A stretch of 64,000 bases of DNA from Variovorax boronicumulans (GTDB taxonomy: Bacteria; Pseudomonadota; Gammaproteobacteria; Burkholderiales; Burkholderiaceae_C). Shown here in pieces: positions 52,010 through 60,675 of this stretch. The stretch is from the NCBI RefSeq assembly GCF_019352895.1, contig NZ_JAAAFX010000014.1, positions 448,790 to 512,789 on the forward strand. Direction: 5' to 3'. Under the pieces are notes generated by a model. It did not search any database, was not told the origin of the DNA, and saw only the letters and a program-made list of their open reading frames with translations. The number at the start of each line of letters is the position of its first letter. Within the stretch, counting starts at the first letter, position 1. The position numbers were made by a program, and so were the translations under genes.

Positions 52010-54244
52010 ATGTCCGTCGCGTCATCCCGCACACTCACCTTCCCGCGCGCCACCGTCGGCCGCGGGCATCGGCCGGCACGGCCCTCCCTCGCGCGCTGGC
52101 GCACCCTGGCGCTCGCCGCCGCCCTGGGCGCGGTGCTGAGCGCCTGCGGCGGCGGCAGCAGCGGCAGTGGCACCGGATCGCCCACGCCGACCCCGCCCAC
52201 CGACCCCGCGCAACCCGAAGCGCCGGGCACGCCGACGGTGCGCCGCACGCTGCTGATCGACATCGACGGCGCCACCTACGCCGCAGTGCAGGCCGGCATC
52301 GCCAACGGCAGCCTGCCGAACCTCGCGAAGCTGGAGCCGCGGCTGGCCTACAGCGGCGGCAGGGTCGGCACGCCCTCGCAGCAGCCCACGCTCGACACGC
52401 CGGGCTGGGCCACGCTGCTGACCGGCGCCTGGGCCAGCCGGCACCAGGTGCTGTCGCAGGCGCCGAAGCAGGTCATGCGCGGCCCTACGCTGTACCAGCG
52501 CCTCAAGCAGAACGACGCCAAGGGCCAACATGGCGCGGCCGTGGCATCGCAGGGCCTGGCCCAGCTGCTGGCGTCGGAACACGACAGCGGCAACCTCGAC
52601 ACGCTGGGCGATTGCTCGAAGGACGCCGCGGCGACCGACTGCGTGACCACGCAGGCCACGCAGATGATCGGCGGCAGCTACACCACGGTGCTCGCGCAGT
52701 ACCGCGCGGCCAAGGACGCGGCGCTGGACTTCGGCCAGAACGCGCCGCAATACGCGGGCACGCTGGCCAGGCTCGACCAGGCCGTCGGCACGCTGGTGGC
52801 CGAGACCGCCAAACGCGGCAGCGAACGCTGGCTGATCGTGGTCACCGGCAACCACGGCCTGAGCGCCAACAGCCAGGACGACGGCCTGCCGCTGCTGCCC
52901 GAATCCGCCACCTTCATCGGCCTCAACCAGCCCGCCAACATCGGCGCCGACGGCGTCGGCGCGCCGCTGCCGCAGACGCTGGCCGAGCTGTACGCGCACG
53001 CCAGCATCGCCGACGTCACGCCCACGCTGCTGGGCTACCTCGATGCGCTGCCCGACACCCGGAGCTATGCGATGGACGGCGCACGCCTGGTCGGCGCGCA
53101 GCCGGTGTCGCAGCTGAACGCGACGGTGCTCGACAACAACTCGGCCGACGTGCGCGTGGCGCTGGGCTGGACCGCGCCGGCCAAGGGCGCGATCACGGTG
53201 CTGCGCGGCGGCGAGGTGATCGCCTCGCAACTGCCCGCGGGCACCACGTCGTACATCGACACCCAGCTGTCGCAGCTGCTGGTGGCCAAGGGCACCTACC
53301 AGCTCGCGTACACGGTGCAGGCCGGCGATGGCGCCGAGGCCGCCACGCGCGCCGTGCTCACGCCGTCCGTGTCGTACGTGCCGCCGGTGCCGCTGGCGCC
53401 CACCCTGCGCAACGGCCTGGTGTCGTACTACCCCTTCAGCGCCACGCTGCCGCCCGTCGACGCGATGGCGCACAGCACGATGGGCCCGGCCTCCAGCGAG
53501 CTGCCCGCCGGCGCCGGCCTGGTCGTGCCCGGCCCGCTCGCGGGCACGCAGGGCCTGCTGGTCGACACCAACTTCGTGACCGCCAGCGGCCTCGAAGGCT
53601 ACCGGCTCACGCCGGCCGAAGGCTTCGACATCGGCAAGGGCAGCGCGCCGCAGTTCACGCTGGGCTTCTGGTTCAAGACGCCTGCGTGCGTGGACCGCAA
53701 CAACGTGACCATCCTCTCGAACAAGAGCTACGTGAGCGGCGGCAATGCCGGCGTCGCGGTCGGCCTGTTCGCGAGCTCGGGCAACCAGTGCGGCGTGGCC
53801 TTCAACATCGGCTCGGGCGGCGGCGTGCGCGCCGACGGGCCGACCGGGCCCTACACGCAGATCACGGTCAACCGCTGGGTGTACATCGCCTTCTCGGTCG
53901 ACGGCGTGGCCAAGACCATGAACATGGTCGTGTTCGATCCGGTCACCGGCACCACCAACCGCGTGGCCACGGGCAAGTCGACCGGCAGCGTGGACCTGTC
54001 GAAGCTCTCGCCCTATCCGCAGTGGGGCATCGGCGACGACGGCACCGGCACCTTCCTGATGAACAAGTGCAACGGCACGGTCACGCCGCCGTACTTCGCG
54101 GGCAAGTGCGCGACCGCGCCCACCTACCAGCAGCACTTCGGCGACCTGGCGATGTGGAACCGCGTGCTGAGCGACGCCGAACTGCAGTCCATCTTCCTGT
54201 CGAACAAGCCGCTGTCGACGCTGCCCGCGACGCCCGCACCCTGA
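52010..54244 (+). CDS. Secreted lipoprotein with phosphodiesterase-like and LamG-like domains
   Basis: This 744-residue exported lipoprotein has the signal ARWRTLALAAALGAVLSAC, with the lipobox LSAC, then a Gly/Ser/Thr/Pro linker. An alkaline-phosphatase-superfamily (type I phosphodiesterase) domain spans about 80-370. There TLLIDIDGATYAAV holds the first metal Asp, TLDTPGWATLLTGAWASRHQ the nucleophile Thr region and IVVTGNHGLSANS a reduced last metal site. A beta-sandwich (~375-460) and a LamG-like domain (~470-735, FTLGFWFKTPACVDRNNVTILSNKSY) follow. It may release phosphate from external phosphodiesters. It is the first of three exported-protein genes ending with a phospholipase C. Confidence 0.83.
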   Translation: MSVASSRTLTFPRATVGRGHRPARPSLARWRTLALAAALGAVLSACGGGSSGSGTGSPTPTPPTDPAQPEAPGTPTVRRTLLIDIDGATYAAVQAGIANGSLPNLAKLEPRLAYSGGRVGTPSQQPTLDTPGWATLLTGAWASRHQVLSQAPKQVMRGPTLYQRLKQNDAKGQHGAAVASQGLAQLLASEHDSGNLDTLGDCSKDAAATDCVTTQATQMIGGSYTTVLAQYRAAKDAALDFGQNAPQYAGTLARLDQAVGTLVAETAKRGSERWLIVVTGNHGLSANSQDDGLPLLPESATFIGLNQPANIGADGVGAPLPQTLAELYAHASIADVTPTLLGYLDALPDTRSYAMDGARLVGAQPVSQLNATVLDNNSADVRVALGWTAPAKGAITVLRGGEVIASQLPAGTTSYIDTQLSQLLVAKGTYQLAYTVQAGDGAEAATRAVLTPSVSYVPPVPLAPTLRNGLVSYYPFSATLPPVDAMAHSTMGPASSELPAGAGLVVPGPLAGTQGLLVDTNFVTASGLEGYRLTPAEGFDIGKGSAPQFTLGFWFKTPACVDRNNVTILSNKSYVSGGNAGVAVGLFASSGNQCGVAFNIGSGGGVRADGPTGPYTQITVNRWVYIAFSVDGVAKTMNMVVFDPVTGTTNRVATGKSTGSVDLSKLSPYPQWGIGDDGTGTFLMNKCNGTVTPPYFAGKCATAPTYQQHFGDLAMWNRVLSDAELQSIFLSNKPLSTLPATPAP

Positions 54245-54253
54245 GGACGCACG

Positions 54254-54511
54254 ATGACATCCCAGATCCTTTCGTCCGGCTGGCGCGCCTGCGCCAAGGC
54301 GGTGGCCGTGGCGGGCATGGCCTGCGTGCTGGTGGCGGGTTGCGGTGGAGGAGGGGGCGGCCCCGCCCCGTCGGCACCGCCGCCTGCGGCCAGCGGCGAC
54401 GGCGCCGCGCCCCCCGCGGTGCCGATCGTCACGGCGCCCACGCCGGGCCCGGGCGCGGAAGCCGGCGCCGATGCGCCGCGCCCGAACTCGAAGCTCGACT
54501 GCGCGCCCTGA
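54254..54511 (+). CDS. Small Gly/Pro/Ala-rich lipoprotein
   Basis: This 85-residue protein has a signal (CAKAVAVAGMACVLVAGC) ending in the lipobox VAGC. The rest is a low-complexity stretch of Gly, Pro and Ala ending in RPNSKLDCAP. It begins nine bases after the phosphodiesterase-like gene and lies before the phospholipase gene, so it is part of the same unit. It may be an outer-membrane-anchored helper or spacer protein. No family was recognised. Confidence 0.68.
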   Translation: MTSQILSSGWRACAKAVAVAGMACVLVAGCGGGGGGPAPSAPPPAASGDGAAPPAVPIVTAPTPGPGAEAGADAPRPNSKLDCAP

Positions 54512-54556
54512 CAACGCACGCACCGTCCGACAACCCTTATCGTCGACCCCAACAAC

Positions 54557-56701
54557 ATGACCACCTTGAACCGCCGCACCCTGCTGCGCGCCGCCGCGGC
54601 CAGCGCCGCGCTCGGCCCCTTTCCGCCGGCCATCCAGCGCGCGCTCGCCATCCCGGCGAACAACGCCACGGGCACCATCAATGATGTGGAGCACGTGATC
54701 ATCCTGATGCAGGAGAACCGTTCCTTCGACCACTACTTCGGCACCTTGCCCGGCGTGCGCGGCTTCAGCGACCGCTTCACCATCCCGATGGCCTCGGGCC
54801 AGCCGGTGTGGATCCAGCAGGGCAGCGCCGACACCGTGCAGCCCTTCTACCTCGACGCCACCAAGGGCAACGCGTTGCGCGTGGGCGGCGCCCACGACTG
54901 GGGCGACCAGCAGGCCGCCTGGGACGGCGGCCGCATGGCGGCCTGGCCCAAGGCCAAGAACACCAAGATCTCGATGGGCCACCTGCGCGAGTCCGACCTG
55001 CCTTTCCACTGGGCCCTGGCCAACGCCTTCACGGTCTGCGACGCGTACCACACCTCGATCCACACCGGCACCTTCACCAACCGCATGTTCCTGTGGAGCG
55101 GCACCAATGGCGCCAACGTGGTCGGCCAGGCCTGCGTGACCAACGCCAACTGGGGCGGCCTGGGCCCGTCGTCCGACGGCCTGAGCTGGACCACCTACCC
55201 CGAGCGGCTGCAGGCGGCCGGCGTGCGCTGGAAGGTCTACAACCGGCCGGGCAACAACAGCAACAACAACCAGCTGGTGGCCTTCGCCTCGTACCGCGCG
55301 GTCAACGAGCAGCTGCAGTCGATCGGCTCGCCCAACGTGGCCTACTCGCCGGCGATCGAGGCGATGTCGCCGCTCTACAAGGGCTTCGGCAACACCATGC
55401 CCGACGGCGGCTTCCTGCAGGCCGTGGCCGACGACATCGCCGCGGGCACCCTGCCGCAGGTGAGCTGGATCGTCGCGCCCGGCGCCTACAGCGAGCACCC
55501 GAGCATGTCGGTGCCGCAGCAGGGTGCCTGGTACATCCAGACGCTGCTGGACATGCTCACGGCCAACCCCGAGGTCTGGAGCAAGACCGTGCTGATCATC
55601 AACTTCGACGAGAACGACTGCTTCTTCGACCATGTGCCGCCGCCCTCGCCGCCGTGGCGCAACGACGACGGCACCTACCAGGGCAAGTCGACGGTGGACA
55701 TCGCGAGCGAGTACTACACGATGCGGGCCCCGCCGGGCGACACCAGCCAGCGCACGCCCGACGGCCGCTCCTTCGGCGCCAGCTCGCGCCTGCCGATGAT
55801 GGTGATCTCGCCGTGGAGCGTGGGCGGCTGGGTCAACTCCCAGGTGTTCGACCACACCTCGACCCTGCGCTTCCTCGAGCAGCGCTTCGGCGTGCGCGAG
55901 ACCAACATCAGCCCATGGCGGCGCGCGGTGTTCGGCGACCTGATGTCCTGCTTCGACTTCAAGAACCCGAACCGCGCCAAGCCCACGCTGACGACCGCGC
56001 CGACCAAGGCGCAGGCCGACGCCACCTACTCGCAGCAGGTGGCTTCGCCGGGCGTGCCGGTGCCCGCGGTGGGCACGGTGCCGCTGCCGACGCAGGCCCT
56101 GGTGGTGCGGCCTTCGCGCGCCTTGCCCTACCGCCTGCACACCAGCGCCAACGTCGACCTGTCCAATGGCCAGGTCTGGCTCAGCTTCAGCAACACCGGC
56201 ACGCAGGGCGCGGTGTTCCACGTCTACGACGAGCTCAACCTGTCGCGCCGTCCGCAGCGCTACACGGTCGAGCCCGGCAAGATGATCTCGGACGCCTGGA
56301 AGGCCGTGGCCGACAACGCAGGCAAGTACCGGCTCTGGGTGCTCGGGCCCAACGGCTACCACCGGCACTTCGCGGGCGACCTGAATGCGCTGCGCAGCGG
56401 GCCGAACCCGGAAGTGCGCGTGTGCTACGACCCCGAGGGGAACGCGGTCCGCCTGACGATCATGAACATGGGCGACGCGCCGGCCACCGTGAGCGTCCAG
56501 CCCAACGCCTACCGAAACGATGGCCCATGGACCTACACGGTGGTGCCCGGCATGCAGCTCGAACCCTCGTGGTCGCTGGCCGATACGCAGAGCTGGTATG
56601 ACTTCACGCTGACCATGGATGGCGGCTTCAGCCGGCGCTTCGCGGGCCGGCTGGAGACCGGAAAGGACGGCGTCAGCGATCCGGCGATGGGCGTGGCCTG
56701 A
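54557..56701 (+). CDS. Phosphocholine-specific phospholipase C (Tat-exported)
   Basis: This 714-residue non-hemolytic-type phospholipase C is close in plan to PlcN/PlcH. The Tat signal is NRRTLLRAAAASAALGP. The phosphoesterase domain (to ~455) has VEHVIILMQENRSFDHYFGTLPGVRGFSD, AFTVCDAYHTSIHTGTFTNR, VLIINFDENDCFFDHVPPP and the C-terminal part FDHTSTLRFLEQRFGVRETNISPWRR. Two copies of the C-terminal beta domain (DUF756 type) follow, at about 520-620 and 625-705. It splits phosphatidylcholine or sphingomyelin into phosphocholine and diacylglycerol outside the cell, a classic phosphate-starvation enzyme, in keeping with the phn genes nearby. Confidence 0.94.
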   Translation: MTTLNRRTLLRAAAASAALGPFPPAIQRALAIPANNATGTINDVEHVIILMQENRSFDHYFGTLPGVRGFSDRFTIPMASGQPVWIQQGSADTVQPFYLDATKGNALRVGGAHDWGDQQAAWDGGRMAAWPKAKNTKISMGHLRESDLPFHWALANAFTVCDAYHTSIHTGTFTNRMFLWSGTNGANVVGQACVTNANWGGLGPSSDGLSWTTYPERLQAAGVRWKVYNRPGNNSNNNQLVAFASYRAVNEQLQSIGSPNVAYSPAIEAMSPLYKGFGNTMPDGGFLQAVADDIAAGTLPQVSWIVAPGAYSEHPSMSVPQQGAWYIQTLLDMLTANPEVWSKTVLIINFDENDCFFDHVPPPSPPWRNDDGTYQGKSTVDIASEYYTMRAPPGDTSQRTPDGRSFGASSRLPMMVISPWSVGGWVNSQVFDHTSTLRFLEQRFGVRETNISPWRRAVFGDLMSCFDFKNPNRAKPTLTTAPTKAQADATYSQQVASPGVPVPAVGTVPLPTQALVVRPSRALPYRLHTSANVDLSNGQVWLSFSNTGTQGAVFHVYDELNLSRRPQRYTVEPGKMISDAWKAVADNAGKYRLWVLGPNGYHRHFAGDLNALRSGPNPEVRVCYDPEGNAVRLTIMNMGDAPATVSVQPNAYRNDGPWTYTVVPGMQLEPSWSLADTQSWYDFTLTMDGGFSRRFAGRLETGKDGVSDPAMGVA

Positions 56702-56790
56702 GGCGATGCAGCCTTGCACACGCCCTTCATGATCGGTGGGCATGATCGCGTGCCTTGCATGCGCAGCCACCAGGAACGAGACCCCCCGCG

Positions 56791-57666
56791 ATGACGCTCA
56801 ACCAGATCCGCGCCTTCATCGCGGTCGCGCACGACGGCGGCTTCACCGCCGCCGCGCGTGCGCTGGGCATGAGCCACAGCACGCTCAACTCGCAGATCCA
56901 GATGCTCGAGCGCGAGTACGGCGCCGAGCTGTTCCACCGCCGCGGGCGGCGCGTGGAACTCTCGGCCCTGGGCCTGGAGATGCTGCCCATGGCGCGCCGC
57001 ATGGCCGCGCTCGAGGGCGACATGGCCTCGCTGCTGGACGACAGCGGCAAGCTGCGCCGCGGCTCGCTGCGCATCGGCGCGGTCGGGCCCTTCCACGTCA
57101 CGGAGATGATCGAGGCCTACCACGCGGTCCATCCGCGCATCAAGCTGTCGGTCACGCTGGGCAACTCCGAAGTGGTGCTGGACGCGCTCGACAAGTACGT
57201 GAGCGACGTGGGCGTGGTGGCCAGCCGCTTCCCCGACGCGCGCTATCACATGCAGCTCTACGCGCGCTACCCGGTGATCGCCTTCGTCCATGTGGCGCAT
57301 CCCTTCGCCAAGCGCGAATCCATCGCGTTGCACGAGCTGGCCGGGCAGCCGCTGCTGATGCGCGAGCCTGGCTCGACCACCCGCAAGGCGCTCGAAGACG
57401 CGCTGCAGGCGCAGGGCGTGCACGTGCAGGTCGCGATGGAGATCGGCAGCCGCGAGGCGCTGCGCGAGGCGGTGGCCCGGGGCCTGGGCATCGGCACCGT
57501 GTCGCAGTCGGAGTACGTGGCCGACCCGCGCCTCAAGCCCGTGCCCATCGAGGGCGACCTGGTCTCGACGCACATCCACGTGTGCTGCCTGCGCGAGCGG
57601 CGCGAGAGCCGGCTGATCGCGTCCTTCTTCGATGCCATCGCCGCCTGCCCGGGTGCGTCGCCCTGA
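56791..57666 (+). CDS. LysR family regulator, paralogue of the phn regulator
   Basis: This 291-residue LysR protein has its HTH at about residues 3-62 (QIRAFIAVAHDGGFTAAARALGMSHSTLNSQIQMLEREYG). The effector domain is very like that of the 50999 protein: SLRIGAVGPFHVTEMIEAYHAVHP, GNSEVVLDALDKYVSDVGVVASRF, QPLLMREPGSTTRKALEDAL, AMEIGSREALREAVARGLGIGTVSQSE. It lies 89 bases after the phospholipase gene and before a flavin monooxygenase gene in the same direction. It may sense a phosphonate or phosphocholine-type compound. Confidence 0.9.
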   Translation: MTLNQIRAFIAVAHDGGFTAAARALGMSHSTLNSQIQMLEREYGAELFHRRGRRVELSALGLEMLPMARRMAALEGDMASLLDDSGKLRRGSLRIGAVGPFHVTEMIEAYHAVHPRIKLSVTLGNSEVVLDALDKYVSDVGVVASRFPDARYHMQLYARYPVIAFVHVAHPFAKRESIALHELAGQPLLMREPGSTTRKALEDALQAQGVHVQVAMEIGSREALREAVARGLGIGTVSQSEYVADPRLKPVPIEGDLVSTHIHVCCLRERRESRLIASFFDAIAACPGASP

Positions 57667-57775
57667 ACCCCGGGCCCTGGGCATATGCAAGTGACTTCTT
57701 GTTCCTTGGCGATCGCCGCGCCGGGCGGAAGAATGGCCGGGCACTCCCGCCTTTCCGTTCCCCTTGCCCCACGCC

Positions 57776-59125
57776 ATGCCCGTTTCCGATCTCCCGCGCC
57801 AGATGCACCTGGGCGCCTTCTTCTTCGGCGTGGGCCACCACCTCGCCGCCTGGCGCCATCCTGAGGTCGACCCCGGCGCGGCGAGCCGCATCGCGTCGCT
57901 CCGCGAATGGGCCCGTGTCGCCGAAGCGGCGAAGTTCGATGCCATCTTCTTCGCCGACAACGTCGGCCTGCCGGGGCCGCCCGATGCGGTGGTGGCGAAG
58001 AACGCGCTCTGGTATCCGCTCGACCCGATGCTCACGCTGGCCGCGCTGTCGCAGGCCACCGAGCGCATCGGGCTGGTGGCCACGGTCTCCTCGACCTACC
58101 TGCCGCCCTACCACCTGGCACGCAAGTACGCCACGCTCGACCAGCTGAGCGAAGGCCGCAGCGGCTGGAACCTCGTGACCTCGGGCAGCGACTTCGAGGC
58201 GCGCAGCTTCGGGCTCGACCAGCAGATCGGCCATGCCGACCGCTACGCCCGGGCGCGCGAGTACGTGCAGGTGGTCAAGGACCTGTGGGACACCTGGGAA
58301 GACGATGCCTTCGTGCACGACAAGGAAGGCAATCGCTTCTTCGATCCGGCCGGGCTGCACCGCGTGGCCCACGCGGGCGCGCACTACAAGGTGCACGGCG
58401 GCCTGCAGACGCCGCGCGCGCCGCAGGGCTACCCGGTGCTGGTGCAGGCCGGCTCCTCGGGCGACGGGCAGGACCTGGCCGCCGCGTCGGCCGAGGTGGT
58501 GTTCACCGCACAGCAGACGGCCGAGGATGCGCGCGCCTTCTACAGCGGCCTCAAGGCCCGGCTGCCGGCCTACGGGCGCACGGCCGACCAGCTCAAGATC
58601 CTGCCCGGCATCTCGCCCTTCGTGGGCCGCACGCGGCAGGAGGCGCAGGACAAGTTCGAGCAACTGCAGGGCCTGATCGATCCGGTGCTGGGCGTGGGCC
58701 TGCTCTCGACCTTCCTGGGCAACGTCGACCTGTCGGGCTATGCGGTCGACGACCCGTTCCCGCAGGACCTGCCCGTGACCGAAGGCTGGAAGAGCCGGCA
58801 GGAACTGTTCAGCCGGCTCGCGCAGCGCGACGGCCTGAGCATCCGCCAGCTCTACGAGAAGGTCGCGGGCGCGCGCGGCCACTGGACGATGGTGGGCACA
58901 GCCGCCGATATCGCGGACCAGCTCGAACACTGGTTCAGCACCGGCGCGGCCGACGGCTTCAACGTGCTCGCGCCCACGCTGCCGCACGGGCTCAAGGATT
59001 TCGCGGATCTTGTGATTCCTGAGCTGCAGCGGCGCGGCCTGTTCCGCACCAAGTACACGGGCCGCACGCTGCGCGATCACCTGGGCTTGGCGCGGCCCGC
59101 CCATCCGAAGGCCCGCGTGGCATGA
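57776..59125 (+). CDS. NtaA/SnaA/DszA family FMN-dependent monooxygenase
   Basis: This 449-residue luciferase-like monooxygenase shows MHLGAFFFGVGHHLAAWRHPEVDPGA, KFDAIFFADNVGLPGPPDAV, ARKYATLDQLSEGRSGWNLVTSG, QAGSSGDGQDLAAASAEVVFTAQQT and GLKDFADLVIPELQRRGLFRTKYTGRTLRDHLG. ATG 57776 is preferred over TTG 57764. The AWRHP element is typical of nitrilotriacetate/DBT-type enzymes. It is the third gene of this family in the window and precedes the sulfur-nanocompartment operon by 128 bases, with a separate promoter between. The substrate is unknown. Confidence 0.92.
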   Translation: MPVSDLPRQMHLGAFFFGVGHHLAAWRHPEVDPGAASRIASLREWARVAEAAKFDAIFFADNVGLPGPPDAVVAKNALWYPLDPMLTLAALSQATERIGLVATVSSTYLPPYHLARKYATLDQLSEGRSGWNLVTSGSDFEARSFGLDQQIGHADRYARAREYVQVVKDLWDTWEDDAFVHDKEGNRFFDPAGLHRVAHAGAHYKVHGGLQTPRAPQGYPVLVQAGSSGDGQDLAAASAEVVFTAQQTAEDARAFYSGLKARLPAYGRTADQLKILPGISPFVGRTRQEAQDKFEQLQGLIDPVLGVGLLSTFLGNVDLSGYAVDDPFPQDLPVTEGWKSRQELFSRLAQRDGLSIRQLYEKVAGARGHWTMVGTAADIADQLEHWFSTGAADGFNVLAPTLPHGLKDFADLVIPELQRRGLFRTKYTGRTLRDHLGLARPAHPKARVA

Positions 59126-59172
59126 CACGCGTGCACAGACGAAGCGGTTGTTTGGATTCCACTTTTTATTCG

Positions 59173-59201
59173 TTGGTGAAAGTGGCCCCGAACCCTAGAT
59201 T
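59173..59201 (+). promoter_or_regulatory. Sigma-70 type promoter of the rhodanese-encapsulin operon
   Basis: TTGGTG (59173-59178) and TAGATT (59196-59201) are separated by exactly 17 bases, with an AT-rich stretch (CTTTTTATT) just upstream that could be an UP element or activator site such as for CysB. Transcription would start near 59208 and give a short leader of about 45 bases with AGGAG (59239-59243) before ATG 59254. Confidence 0.6.
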
Positions 59202-59253
59202 GATGGCCATGGCCACCCAGAAGGCCGCCCACCCGATCAGGAGTTTTCATTTC

Positions 59254-59736
59254 ATGTCCGCAGATACCAGCGAGATCGTCGCCTTGCCCGAAGCCCTCGA
59301 ACGCGCCCAGGCCGAGGCCGCCGCGCAGAACCTGTCCTATGCGGGCGGTGTCGCGCCCGCCGAGGCCTGGCAGCTCGTGCAGGACGGCGCGGCCGTGCTG
59401 GTCGACGTGCGTTCCGGCGAGGAACGCACCTTCGTCGGCCAGGTGCCTGAGAGCCTGCACGTGCCATGGGCCACCGGCACCGCGCTCACCCGCAACCCGC
59501 GCTTCGTGCGCGAACTCGAGGCCAAGCTCGCCAAGCAGGGCGGCAAGGAGGCGACGGTGCTGCTGCTGTGCCGCAGCGGCAAGCGCTCGGCCCTTGCGGC
59601 CGAAGCGGCGGCCAAGGCCGGCTTCGCGCGCGTGTTCAACGTGCGCGAAGGCTTCGAGGGCGAGATCGATGCGCAGCAGCATCGCGGCACGGCCGACGGC
59701 TGGCGCTTTCATCGATTGCCCTGGACCCAGGGCTGA
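59254..59736 (+). CDS. Rhodanese-like sulfurtransferase
   Basis: This 160-residue single-domain rhodanese has its catalytic Cys in LLLCRSGKRSALAAEAAAKAG (near residue 109) in a standard six-residue loop. ILVDVRSGEERTFVGQVPESLHVPW-like sequence marks the CH2A part of the fold. The start was set at ATG 59254 with AGGAG ten bases upstream; ATG 59203 in frame would lie inside the promoter leader. It begins the operon with serine acetyltransferase, XRE, encapsulin and cysteine desulfurase. It probably moves sulfane sulfur to or from the desulfurase compartment. Confidence 0.9.
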   Translation: MSADTSEIVALPEALERAQAEAAAQNLSYAGGVAPAEAWQLVQDGAAVLVDVRSGEERTFVGQVPESLHVPWATGTALTRNPRFVRELEAKLAKQGGKEATVLLLCRSGKRSALAAEAAAKAGFARVFNVREGFEGEIDAQQHRGTADGWRFHRLPWTQG

Positions 59737-59766
59737 CATCCCCCGACCCACGAAAGAAGGACACCA

Positions 59767-60675
59767 ATGGCCCGGTTCGACATCGGCGGCATCGCCGGCG
59801 CGCTGCATGCGGCGCGCGACGAATGGCGCGAAGCGCAGAAGCGCTCACGCGAGCCCGGCGGGCGCGAGTTTCCCTCGCGTGACGCGCTCACGCAGATCCT
59901 GCGTTCGCTGCAGGGCGTGCTGTTCCCGATGCGCCTGGGGCCGGTCGACCTGCGTCAGGACAGCGAGGACATCTACGTCGCCTACACGCTCGACGCCGCC
60001 CTGCATGCGCTGCACGGCCAGGCGCTGCTCGAACTGAACGACCGGGCCCGGCGCGCCGGGCAGGCGACGGCCGACGTCGAAGAGCGCGCCACCGCGGCCG
60101 TGCGGGCCTTCGGCGCCGCGCTGCCCGACATCCGGCGGCTGCTCGACACCGACGTGTTCGCGGCCTACCAGGGCGACCCGGCGGCGCACAGCGTCGACGA
60201 GGTGCTGCTGTGCTATCCGGGCGTGCTGGCGATGGTCCACCACCGGCTCGCGCACCGGCTCTACACGCTCGACCTGCCGCTGCTGGCACGCATCGTGGCC
60301 GAGCTGGCCCATGGCCAGACGGGCATCGACATCCACCCCGGCGCGCAGATCGGCCCGAGCTTCTTCATCGACCACGGCACCGGCGTCGTGATCGGCGAGA
60401 CGGCCGTGATCGGCCAGCGCGTGCGCGTCTACCAGGCCGTGACGCTCGGCGCCAAGCGCTTCCCGACCGATGCCGAAGGCAAGCTGCAGAAAGGCCTGCC
60501 ACGCCATCCGCTGGTGGAGGACGACGTGGTGATCTACGCGGGTGCCACCATCCTCGGGCGCGTGACGCTGGGCCAGGGCGCGACCATCGGCGGCAACGTC
60601 TGGATCACCGACGACGTGCCCGCGGGCGCGAGCGTGACGCAGGCGGGCCTGCTCAACGCCAGGCCGGTGAAATGA
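59767..60675 (+). CDS. epsC: Serine O-acetyltransferase (EpsC/CysE family)
   Basis: This 302-residue enzyme of the long serine acetyltransferase type has a helical N-terminal domain (to ~185) and a left-handed beta-helix of hexapeptide repeats. The repeats include TGIDIHPGAQIGPSFFIDHGTGVVIGETAVIGQRVRVYQAVTLGA, where the catalytic His is in the IDHGTG motif, then GNVWITDDVPAGASV. It makes O-acetylserine, the carbon skeleton for cysteine. It lies 30 bases after the rhodanese gene and overlaps the next gene by four bases. In this operon it probably boosts cysteine supply for the encapsulated desulfurase. Confidence 0.94.
   Translation: MARFDIGGIAGALHAARDEWREAQKRSREPGGREFPSRDALTQILRSLQGVLFPMRLGPVDLRQDSEDIYVAYTLDAALHALHGQALLELNDRARRAGQATADVEERATAAVRAFGAALPDIRRLLDTDVFAAYQGDPAAHSVDEVLLCYPGVLAMVHHRLAHRLYTLDLPLLARIVAELAHGQTGIDIHPGAQIGPSFFIDHGTGVVIGETAVIGQRVRVYQAVTLGAKRFPTDAEGKLQKGLPRHPLVEDDVVIYAGATILGRVTLGQGATIGGNVWITDDVPAGASVTQAGLLNARPVK

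Noticed and set aside
51793..54684. A 963-codon plus-strand frame overlapping the phosphodiesterase-like gene
   Set aside because: Arg/Ala-rich shadow in another frame of the lipoprotein gene at 52010; no signal peptide or known domain.
52022..56770. A 1582-codon open frame on the minus strand across the phosphodiesterase and phospholipase genes
   Set aside because: Its translation is His/Arg/Gly-rich with no family pattern; it is the stop-poor complement of GC-rich coding DNA, and the plus-strand genes are clearly real.
59203..59253. Earlier in-frame ATG start for the rhodanese gene
   Set aside because: It lies within a few bases of the predicted -10 box and has no ribosome site; ATG 59254 has AGGAG at good spacing.
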